A DNA stretch of 13,683 bases, taken from NCBI GenBank assembly GCA_026398575.1, contig JAPLSP010000174.1, forward strand, positions 771 through 14,453, written 5' to 3'. The stretch's first letter is position 1. Each line of letters begins with the position of its first letter. Shown here in pieces: positions 1 through 5,540 of the stretch. The DNA is from Candidatus Sumerlaeota bacterium (GTDB lineage: Bacteria > Sumerlaeota > Sumerlaeia > JADFCT01). Below the pieces are notes generated by a model. That model worked only from the letters and a program-made list of their open reading frames with translations, searched no databases and was not told the origin of the DNA. The translations under genes and the position numbers were made by a program.

Positions 1-1
1 G

Positions 2-727
2 ATCGGCTTTGTTCCTTTTGACATCAGTTCCGCCGGGCGCCTTACCAAGCAGGATCGAACCGCTTCATTGCCGCCGCCGCCGCGCGTGTTTCCACCCGCG
101 CCAACCGAAAGCGAAATGATGAAGGATTTCGCCCTTGACGACGATTTCGAATCCTACGCGCCGGGCCAGGCGATCATTGATTTCCAGACGCAGATCAACC
201 GTGGCGACGTTGCCGCCGTCAGCGCCGACACAGCGGCGGGCGGACGGCAGAGTTTGAAGTTTATGGAAGGCCCCGGCCCCGCTCAATTCCCCTGGGCGCC
301 GCATATCTATTGCTTTCCGCGCTACAAGGGCGGCGTTGTGAGAAGCAGCTTCGATCTGCGCGTCGAACCGGGGGCAAACCTTAATTTCGAATGGCGCGAT
401 TGGCCGGAAATGGGTGGCGCGCCATACAAGCCCGGCCCGTCGCTGACGGTGGCGGAAGACGGCTCGTTGACCGCCGGCGGCAAAAAACTGCTGACGCTGT
501 CACATAGCCAATGGACGCATTTCGAGATCGTTTGCGACCTGGGAGCGAAGGGCGCCGGCGCCTACACCATGACCGTGACGCTGCCCGGCCAGGCGCTGCA
601 ACGATTCGACGGCCTGCGCTGCAACAAGGATTTTAAAGTTGTGGATTGGGTTGGATTCTCCTCGCTGGGAAAACCGGGAACCGTGTTCTATGTGGACAAC
701 CTCAAATTATCGCGCAGCGACCGGTAA
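2..727 (+). CDS. C-terminal part of a secreted beta-helix-type protein with a ConA-like C-terminal domain (5' end outside window)
   Basis: The reading frame is open from base 2 to the TAA at 725-727, so the gene enters from the left and its start is not visible; the TTG at 68 is only an internal codon. The first visible residues (IGFVPFDISSAGRL) resemble the closing segment of right-handed parallel beta-helix proteins of planctomycete/lentisphaeral type, which often end in a 'GF.P.D.S.AG' stretch. A low-complexity proline linker follows, then about 190 residues opening with DDDFESYAPG and closing with FYVDNLKLS. This start and end, the beta-rich content and the WRDW and WVGFSSLG stretches fit a concanavalin A-like (jelly-roll) domain of the kind attached to secreted hydrolases. 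It probably binds or positions a polysaccharide. The enzymatic part, if any, lies outside the window, so activity cannot be named. Confidence 0.72.
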   Translation: MGFVPFDISSAGRLTKQDRTASLPPPPRVFPPAPTESEMMKDFALDDDFESYAPGQAIIDFQTQINRGDVAAVSADTAAGGRQSLKFMEGPGPAQFPWAPHIYCFPRYKGGVVRSSFDLRVEPGANLNFEWRDWPEMGGAPYKPGPSLTVAEDGSLTAGGKKLLTLSHSQWTHFEIVCDLGAKGAGAYTMTVTLPGQALQRFDGLRCNKDFKVVDWVGFSSLGKPGTVFYVDNLKLSRSDR

Positions 728-785
728 TAAACGATGCGAAATGAAGAGCGCGAGCATTCTCAACAAATTAAATCATCAACAACAA

Positions 786-1244
786 TCATAGCTCCTTCAT
801 TATTAGCCATGACTCTATCGGAAAGCCTCTTGCCTCACGTATTCTTATGAAGTGCGAATCGGACGAAACCAAAGTCAAGCCATGCCGGATCGCTGTTGCA
901 GCGATCCAGAGATCGTTATCCTCTACACCAAGTTGATGCAATTTAATGGATTGGCGTTTCCTAATTTCTTTAGGCCCGAAACGCTGGATGAAAGCGGCTT
1001 TCAAATCGCCATATACTTCGCAGACTTCCGCGTCATAAGGGATGATCCGAATACTTTCAAAAAATCGGCGGAGCACAAATAGATTGTCAATTTTATTCTT
1101 GGAATTATAGGCCATGTAAAATAGCTCGCCGCAGACTGTAAATGAGACTGCTAATGTCTCGTATCCCGCAGGAGCTGAATGGCGGTACAAGGATGGACGG
1201 CCTTCCAGCAGAAGGCAGGCGTGATTGGAATCCAAAAGGAACAT
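786..1244 (-). CDS. PIN-domain ribonuclease toxin, VapC-type
   Basis: This 152-residue protein has the layout of a VapC toxin, a Mg-dependent RNase that cuts RNA and is held inactive by its partner antitoxin. The acidic catalytic set is in place: D5 in LLDSN, E40 in VCGELFY, D111 in NDLWIAATA and D129 in SSDSHF. The DLWIAATA motif and the nearby 'LVSSDSHF' strand are typical of PIN domains. Length is normal for the family and nothing appears missing. The start ATG lies 2 bases after the antitoxin stop and has no convincing Shine-Dalgarno site of its own, which suggests translational coupling. It converges on the beta-helix gene with a 58-base gap. Base composition is AT-richer than the flanking hydrolase genes, fitting an acquired module. 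The RNA target cannot be read from the sequence. Confidence 0.88.
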   Translation of the reverse strand: MFLLDSNHACLLLEGRPSLYRHSAPAGYETLAVSFTVCGELFYMAYNSKNKIDNLFVLRRFFESIRIIPYDAEVCEVYGDLKAAFIQRFGPKEIRKRQSIKLHQLGVEDNDLWIAATAIRHGLTLVSSDSHFIRIREARGFPIESWLIMKEL

Positions 1245-1246
1245 AA

Positions 1247-1498
1247 TCAGGAACGTGACTTGGATCGCGCGACAGGGACTTGCTTAGTGCGCTTTGCGCT
1301 GTCGCCGACCCATGCCCCAAAAAATTGATTCAGAAATTCTTCCGTTGCCTTGTCTTTGGGCTTTATGCCAGGCATTGAAATAGCTCGCTGATTTTTCCCC
1401 GGCAAAACTGTAAGGCGAACTTGCCTCCGGCTAAATTTGCTCGCGTGTTTAAGAATATCTTCCCATGTGCCTTCATATATCTCTGTTCGAGTTTTCAT
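1247..1498 (-). CDS. Antitoxin of the VapBC-type pair
   Basis: This 83-residue protein is encoded immediately upstream of the PIN toxin, with 2 bases between the genes. The frame runs open further upstream, but the start chosen here (MKTRTEIYEGTWEDIL) has AAGGGA 5 bases before its ATG and the longer version has no such support. The N-terminal half (YEGTWEDILKHASKFSRRQV) could form a small strand-helix DNA-binding or dimerisation unit. The C-terminal half is charged, with a predicted helix around EEFLNQFFGAWV and a very basic tail (KRTKQVPVARSKSRS). Such tails in antitoxins usually clamp the toxin. I do not recognise the exact fold class; the assignment rests on size, gene order and coupling to the toxin. 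Autoregulation of the upstream promoter is expected for the family but no operator could be identified. Confidence 0.75.
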   Translation of the reverse strand: MKTRTEIYEGTWEDILKHASKFSRRQVRLTVLPGKNQRAISMPGIKPKDKATEEFLNQFFGAWVGDSAKRTKQVPVARSKSRS

Positions 1499-1503
1499 AG
1501 TGT

Positions 1504-1509
1504 TCCCTT
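1504..1509 (-). promoter_or_regulatory. Shine-Dalgarno site deciding the antitoxin start
   Basis: On the minus strand this reads AAGGGA, 5 bases before the ATG at 1498. It favours the 83-residue antitoxin over a 112-residue version starting at 1585. Confidence 0.6.
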
Positions 1510-1670
1510 CCCTCGCTTTGTGAGGCGTCAATGATTTCATATCCCCTTTTTGCTCGTCAATGAACATTCTCGCTCGCTTTTTCAAACCGGTTTCACTTGC
1601 TTGCGCGCCGATCTATGGAGAGCATTTGCGCAGAGAAAATTTGCGCGAGCGAGTTGCTGGCAATTGTTCC

Positions 1671-1675
1671 AGGAG
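1671..1675 (+). promoter_or_regulatory. Shine-Dalgarno site deciding the GH5-like start
   Basis: AGGAG lies 6 bases before the ATG at 1682. It supports that start over the upstream in-frame ATG at 1550, which would overlap the divergent antitoxin's leader, and over the internal ATG at 1754, which lacks any such site although it sits closer to the hydrophobic signal sequence. Confidence 0.7.
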
Positions 1676-1681
1676 ATAGCA

Positions 1682-2929
1682 ATGCAATCGAGCTTTCAGC
1701 GTTACGCGCGCCACTTTCCCGTTTCTGTTGGCATCCATTATTGCAAAACTGGTATGCTTCGGGTCCATGTTGTCCTTATTCTTTTATTAGCGCCATGCCT
1801 CCCTCCATGCTTCGCAGAAACCGCATTGCCCAAGATGGAGGCGGTCGCGGTGGCCAAAGATGGACGCAGTTTTGCGCTGGCGGCGTCGGGACGCAAGTTC
1901 ACGCCTCACGGTTTCAACTACGACCACGACGAAGCTGGCCGGCTGATCGAGGATTATTGGGAGGGCGAATGGCCGAAGGTGGAGGAGGATATCCGCGAGA
2001 TGAAGGAATTGGGCGCAAACGTGGCCCGCGTCCACCTGCAATTCTGCAAATTCATCAACGCGCCCGGACAGCCGAATGAGGCCGCCCTGCGCCGGCTGGC
2101 GAAGCTCGTCGCGCTGGCCGAGCGGACCGGCCTTTATCTCGACCTCACCGGGCTTGGCTGCTATAATAAGAAGGATGTCCCGGCATGGTATGACGCGTGC
2201 AGCGAAAAAGAGCGCTGGAGCGCGCAGGCGGATTTCTGGGAAGCTGTCGCGCGGCAATGCGCCGGCAGCCCGGCCATCTTTTGCTATGATCTGATGAATG
2301 AACCGGTTGCGGCGGGAGGATCGCCGCGCAAGGCAGGCGACTGGCTTGGGCCCCCGTTCGGGGATAAGTGTTTCGTGCAGCGCATCACGCTCGACGCCGC
2401 AGGCCGCACGCCATACACCGTCGCCCGCGATTGGATCAGCACGCTGACGGCGGCCATCCGCAAGCACGATCAGCGCACGCTCATCACCGTGGGGCTTGTG
2501 GACTGGAGCCTCGATCGCCCCGGATTGCGTTCCGGATTCATTCCGGACAAGATCGCTCCGGGACTCGACTTCCTATGCGTCCACCTTTATCCGAAGAAAG
2601 ACGAAGCCGCCAAGGACATGGAAACCTTGAAGGGCTTTGCGGTGGGCAAGCCGGTGGTGATCGAGGAGACCTTTTTCCTGAAGTGCTCGATGAAAGAATT
2701 TGAGGATTTCATTCAGAGCTCGCGCGCCGTGGCGTCGGGATGGATCGGCTTTTATTGGGGAAAGACGCCCGACGAATTGCGCCGCGGCAAAACGATCCCC
2801 GACGCGCTGATGCTCGCCTGGCTGGAATTCTTTCAGCGGACGAAATGGGATGAAACCGCGGAACCTGGCGCGCCAACGCCGGGAGCGCCAAAGGCAGAAC
2901 CATCAATGCAAGAATCGCCAAAACCTTGA
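1682..2929 (+). CDS. Secreted GH5-like glycoside hydrolase (cellulase/mannanase type)
   Basis: This 415-residue protein starts at the ATG behind AGGAG. Residues 25-45 form a hydrophobic export signal (VVLILLLAPCLPPCFA), with likely signal peptidase cleavage after CFA. The n-region of about 24 residues is unusually long, so a start at 1754 remains possible. The rest is a TIM-barrel of the GH5/clan-A type. ARVHLQF holds the conserved Arg (R116). DLMNEP carries the acid/base E207 after N206, VHLYP carries the conserved His/Tyr pair (H301, Y303), and PVVIEETFF carries the nucleophile, most likely E329. IGFYWG supplies the sugar-stacking Trp (W359). These features predict retaining hydrolysis of a beta-linked glucan, mannan or similar glycan in the periplasm or outside the cell; the substrate is not readable. 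The C-terminus is a Pro/Gly/Ala-rich tail. The gene is divergent from the toxin-antitoxin pair. Confidence 0.85.
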   Translation: MQSSFQRYARHFPVSVGIHYCKTGMLRVHVVLILLLAPCLPPCFAETALPKMEAVAVAKDGRSFALAASGRKFTPHGFNYDHDEAGRLIEDYWEGEWPKVEEDIREMKELGANVARVHLQFCKFINAPGQPNEAALRRLAKLVALAERTGLYLDLTGLGCYNKKDVPAWYDACSEKERWSAQADFWEAVARQCAGSPAIFCYDLMNEPVAAGGSPRKAGDWLGPPFGDKCFVQRITLDAAGRTPYTVARDWISTLTAAIRKHDQRTLITVGLVDWSLDRPGLRSGFIPDKIAPGLDFLCVHLYPKKDEAAKDMETLKGFAVGKPVVIEETFFLKCSMKEFEDFIQSSRAVASGWIGFYWGKTPDELRRGKTIPDALMLAWLEFFQRTKWDETAEPGAPTPGAPKAEPSMQESPKP

Positions 2930-3014
2930 TGCGGAAAGGTTCGTGTCTTCCCTTCGTCCCAAGCCGCTCGTGCTAAATCATATTCAATCTGCCTCTTTTA
3001 TTGGCAATACACAT

Positions 3015-3422
3015 TCACTTTTCGTTTTCGTCCCACCATCGGATTTCTCTGACTTCCGAATTTCCAGCGAGAATCTTATCCAGAGCATCTGCCAATCGTG
3101 CAACATCCGCTGTTGTAGCGATTTTCTTGAAGAAGAATTTTCGGATTACCGGCTTGCAGGGGTTAATCATGCAAAGAAAGTGATTACCCCCAGACTCCAA
3201 TTGATTGCTGCATCCGAGATACATCGGGAAAGCCTTGTTCTCAACTGGAATCTCCCAACCCCAGTCCTCTGTATAGAACTCCTTTGGCGTTATTCCGTAT
3301 TTTGGCAGCTCGGCCACCAAGAACTCAGCAAGTCGCTTGCCCCAGATTCCTGGATTAATCTCTTCATCCTCTCCGGGATAGGAAGGGAAGGCATCAGAAA
3401 TAAATTCGACGTGAGTGCGCAT
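3015..3422 (-). CDS. Conserved hypothetical protein (NPGIWGKRLAE family)
   Basis: This is a 135-residue soluble protein with no signal peptide or membrane segment. The ATG has GAGGA 9 bases upstream (3432-3436, minus strand). Recognisable stretches are the N-terminal HVEFISDAFPSYPGEDEE, then NPGIWGKRLAEFL (residues 23-35), EDWGWEIP (52-59), YLGCSNQ (68-74) and a closing EIRWWDE. I have an impression of small cytosolic proteins with the same order of motifs scattered across bacteria, but I cannot name a domain family or a function. The even spread of Trp, Gly and acidic residues suggests a compact alpha/beta fold. It lies 75 bases downstream of the short antitoxin-like gene in the same orientation, but it does not look like a toxin: no PIN, RelE or HicA signature is visible. 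The region is AT-richer than the hydrolase genes. Confidence 0.7.
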   Translation of the reverse strand: MRTHVEFISDAFPSYPGEDEEINPGIWGKRLAEFLVAELPKYGITPKEFYTEDWGWEIPVENKAFPMYLGCSNQLESGGNHFLCMINPCKPVIRKFFFKKIATTADVARLADALDKILAGNSEVREIRWWDENEK

Positions 3423-3497
3423 CTCAATTATTCCTCATAGATAACGCCAAAGCACGACCTTGTTTGCCCTGCTTATCCTTCAGCATGTTAGTACAAC

Positions 3498-3689
3498 CTA
3501 CTCGCGATTATTCATATCCTTGCGATCAGCCCACATCCCAAACACGCTTTCATCCGAAGAGGGAACAACGGGACTAGGGACATGGTCTTTGTCTTCAGGA
3601 CGAATGCGTTCATGGAGAACTGCGACAACCTCCTTCTGTTTCTCGGGCGGAAGCTCTACTATATCATGCGCTAATGCCAAAGCGTCCAT
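3498..3689 (-). CDS. Short antitoxin-like protein, probably clipped at its C-terminus and without a toxin
   Basis: This 63-residue protein starts at an ATG with GAGGA 8 bases upstream (3698-3702, minus strand). The N-terminal helix (AHDIVELPPEKQKEVVAVLHERI) matches the 'LPPE.Q.EV..FL' opening of small bacterial antitoxins. The tail FGMWADRKDM matches the toxin-clamping end of the same group, which usually continues with a further 10 or so residues of 'S.EYVR.LR' type. Here the frame stops at TAG just after NNRE. If that TAG were a Tyr codon the next residues would be YVVLTC and then another stop, so the end looks lost through a point mutation plus drift. No toxin gene follows. It could be a functional orphan antitoxin or a decaying remnant. 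Confidence 0.6.
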   Translation of the reverse strand: MDALALAHDIVELPPEKQKEVVAVLHERIRPEDKDHVPSPVVPSSDESVFGMWADRKDMNNRE

Positions 3690-3820
3690 GGATTGAATCC
3701 TCGTCCAAATTCAATGATGAAATTCTAGTCTTCAGGCTGAAAACGCAGCAAGTCAAAATATACAAATCCGGGTGCAATTAAGAATTCCGGTCAGTTTTTT
3801 CACTGAAGGCCAGCACGGCA

Positions 3821-3861
3821 CCACCGGGCCTTGTGCCGGTGGAGCGTTGATTTTGCTCTAG
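3821..3861 (+). repeat. Hairpin repeat copy 1 (forward)
   Basis: Stem CCACCGG (3821-3827), loop GCCTTGTG (3828-3835), stem CCGGTGG (3836-3842): a perfect 7-bp stem. It is followed by GAGCGTTGATTTTGCTCTAG, which recurs inverted at copy 4 with two differences. Confidence 0.85.
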
Positions 3862-3887
3862 CAGCGCCCGCTTTTCTCTCACCGCCA

Positions 3888-3923
3888 CCACTGGGCCTTG
3901 TGCCAGTGGGGCGATGATTGTGC
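3888..3923 (+). repeat. Hairpin repeat copy 2 (forward)
   Basis: Stem CCACTGG (3888-3894), loop GCCTTGTG (3895-3902), stem CCAGTGG (3903-3909). Relative to copy 1 both stem arms changed together (C to T and G to A), so pairing is kept. The GGCGATGATTGTGC tail matches the other copies. The preceding CACCGC is shared with copy 3. Confidence 0.85.
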
Positions 3924-3947
3924 GCCCAATCGCTCTCTACCGACGCT

Positions 3948-3986
3948 AAATCATCGCTCCACCGGCACAAGGCCCGGCGGTGGCGG
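3948..3986 (-). repeat. Hairpin repeat copy 3 (reverse)
   Basis: On the minus strand the stem arms are CCGCCGG and CCGGTGG around the same GCCTTGTG loop, with one G-T wobble. The GAGCGATGATTT tail matches copies 1, 2 and 4. It is inverted relative to copies 1 and 2. Confidence 0.85.
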
Positions 3987-4008
3987 AGGATAAAATGGGA
4001 ATACCATT

Positions 4009-4054
4009 CTAGAGCAAAACCATCGCTCCATCGGCGCAAGGCCCGATGGTGGCG
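4009..4054 (-). repeat. Hairpin repeat copy 4 (reverse)
   Basis: On the minus strand the stem arms are CCATCGG and CCGATGG (perfect pairing through a second compensatory change) around loop GCCTTGCG. The tail ends in GGTTTTGCTCTAG as in copy 1, so copies 1 and 4 are the outer arms and 2 and 3 the inner arms of one large inverted arrangement. Confidence 0.85.
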
Positions 4055-4098
4055 AAGGGCAATGGAATTCTGGATTGCATCCAAAAGGGAGAGGCTTC

Positions 4099-4908
4099 AT
4101 GTACTCTCGCTCTTATCGGCTTATATGGGTGGTGTTCGCAGCGCTCTCCATTGCGCCCTGCCAGGCCGACATATTTATCAGCGTCAAGAACGGTCTTGTC
4201 AGGCGCCCGCTTCTGGAAAGCGGCAGTCTCCAGCCTGTTTTTCAAACCTATTACTTTGAAGCAGGGGATGAATCGTATGAACATCGGCTTTGCGTCTTCG
4301 ATTGCGAAGAGTTTCGCATTACACTGAAGGATGGGACTGTGTTTTCTCCCAAGGATTTCAATCAACCCAACGTGGGTCGGCGCGAATGGCTCTCAACGAC
4401 TCAGACTCTTGTCTTTACTCCAAAGAATTCTAATACGCCGGGCATCCCACGCGAAGTTGTGGTGTATCATGAAGCCAGGCCGGGAGAACGTTGGCTTAGA
4501 AAAAGACTCACGATTGAGATGCCCGGTCCCATCGAGGTGACGCGTCTGGATATGGAGCGATTCAAGCCCTTACCAGATTGGTCGGGTGGCGGAGACAATA
4601 CGCCCATTTTTTGCGAAAACAAAGGCTTTGATGTGAATGCGTTTGTCTGCCTGGATGAAAAGCCCTATTGCACTGAGCGGAATGAATATTTGCCGGGAAA
4701 GACAAAGGCGGAAGAAACGTGGACGGCGTTGTCTGTCCACTATTCCCCCGGCCTTCCCCGGCTCGATCCCATCACGAACAAATGGATGATCCAAAGCAAA
4801 TCATCCATCATAGGCCTCACGCCTGCAAGCATGAGCATCCGCTCGGTCTATGAGCAGTATGAAAAATCCAAGCAGAACACACCCGCGCCGGCTGCCAAGA
4901 CTCGCTGA
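4099..4908 (+). CDS. Secreted beta-sandwich protein, possibly related to the N-terminal domain of GH36-like alpha-galactosidases
   Basis: This 269-residue protein starts at an ATG with GGAG 7 bases upstream; an in-frame ATG at 4075 lacks such a site. Residues 1-23 form a standard signal peptide (LIWVVFAALSIAPCQA, cleavage before DIF). The mature part is rich in beta-strands: VKNGLVRRPLL, VFQTYYFEAGDES, FRITLKDGTVFS, REVVVYHEARPGERWLRKRL and VTRLDMERFKPLPDW. The order 'NGL.RR', then a charged 'RW.RKRLTIE' strand, 'T.LDMERF' and 'TPIFCENKGF' recalls the N-terminal super-sandwich domain of GH36-like proteins. The catalytic barrel that normally follows is absent, and the protein ends in a Pro/Ala/Lys tail. 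It is therefore either a carbohydrate-binding or partner protein or the remnant of a larger enzyme. The family link is a weak recognition, not a firm call. No function is proven. Confidence 0.75.
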   Translation: MYSRSYRLIWVVFAALSIAPCQADIFISVKNGLVRRPLLESGSLQPVFQTYYFEAGDESYEHRLCVFDCEEFRITLKDGTVFSPKDFNQPNVGRREWLSTTQTLVFTPKNSNTPGIPREVVVYHEARPGERWLRKRLTIEMPGPIEVTRLDMERFKPLPDWSGGGDNTPIFCENKGFDVNAFVCLDEKPYCTERNEYLPGKTKAEETWTALSVHYSPGLPRLDPITNKWMIQSKSSIIGLTPASMSIRSVYEQYEKSKQNTPAPAAKTR

Positions 4909-4965
4909 TTATTCAGTAGTATTCAGATTGCAGAAGGATTCAAGACTTCTTCAAGCCACGGCCTA

Positions 4966-5364
4966 CTACTTCTTGCGGCCTTTCCCTTCGTCCTTCTCAT
5001 CATCGTCTTTTTCTTTGGCCTCTTTCTTGCCTGAGCCCTTTCCTTCCTTCTCATCGCCCTTCACTTCTTTTTTGCCTTTGCCTTTTGCATCTTTCTCGTC
5101 ATCGTCTTTTTCTTTGGCTTCTTTTTTGCCTTTGCTTTTTCCATCTTTCTCGTCATCATCGTCCTTCACCGCTTTCTTGCTCGGCCCTCTTTCGTCATCG
5201 TCATCGCCCTTTATTGCTTTGCTTCCGCCTTTGCCTTCCTTCTGACCCCAGCCCTCGTGTTTCCCATGTTTCCTGCCGCCTTCGGCGCATGACATTGTGA
5301 ATGCCATCACGAATGCCGCAACCACCAGATAGGCCATGATCCATCCATACGATGCTCTTTTCAT
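4966..5364 (-). CDS. Exported polyampholyte repeat protein (Lys/Asp/Glu/Gly-rich), possible lipoprotein
   Basis: This 132-residue protein is set by GGGAGG 8 bases before its ATG; a longer frame from 5400 is not supported. Residues 8-25 form a hydrophobic export segment ending in AFTMSC. C26 could be lipidated, but the lipobox is poor (no Leu at -3), so a plain anchor or signal peptide is also possible. The mature region of about 105 residues is almost entirely Lys, Asp, Glu and Gly in imperfect 15-19 residue repeats built on KDDDEKD, then GKGKGKKE, then AKE or VKG (residues 68-132). It is predicted to be disordered and nearly charge-balanced. Acidic clusters (DDDDE) could bind divalent cations. 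The real gene status is supported by start, ribosome site and signal segment; repeat identity could be mere slippage. The function is unknown to me. Confidence 0.72.
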   Translation of the reverse strand: MKRASYGWIMAYLVVAAFVMAFTMSCAEGGRKHGKHEGWGQKEGKGGSKAIKGDDDDERGPSKKAVKDDDDEKDGKSKGKKEAKEKDDDEKDAKGKGKKEVKGDEKEGKGSGKKEAKEKDDDEKDEGKGRKK

Positions 5365-5372
5365 TTTGCAAT

Positions 5373-5378
5373 CCTCCC
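5373..5378 (-). promoter_or_regulatory. Shine-Dalgarno site of the polyampholyte protein
   Basis: It reads GGGAGG on the minus strand, 8 bases before the ATG at 5364. It decides the start in favour of the form beginning directly at the signal sequence. Confidence 0.7.
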
Positions 5379-5540
5379 TTTTGATATGATACCGCGACAA
5401 ATGGCTAATGCCGCGGTTTTAGATGACGAATCATTGTAAAACGGATACATTAAAATAAGATTAAGCGGTTTTTGAAGATCGCCGGAATTGAAATGACTAA
5501 TAGTCGAGCTTCGCCTTGCGACAAAAGACCGTACGGCGGC

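Larger units (their letters stand above)
3690..4098. other. Gene-free stretch carrying a four-copy hairpin repeat array
   Basis: No credible coding sequence is seen here. Bases 3690-3820 are AT-rich with nothing recognisable. Bases 3821-4054 hold four copies of a 36-46 bp hairpin-forming repeat, listed separately. The leader of the next plus-strand gene, with its GGAG site at 4088-4091, takes up the end. Confidence 0.7.

Noticed and set aside
3424..3486. 20-codon minus-strand frame (MLKDKQGKQG...) between the clipped antitoxin and the conserved hypothetical
   Set aside because: No clear Shine-Dalgarno site and no recognisable motif; too short to support as a gene or as a toxin remnant.
3821..4054. 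CRISPR array
   Set aside because: Repeats occur in both orientations, spacing is uneven (67 bases between copies 1 and 2, different elsewhere), stems differ between copies and no cas gene is near.
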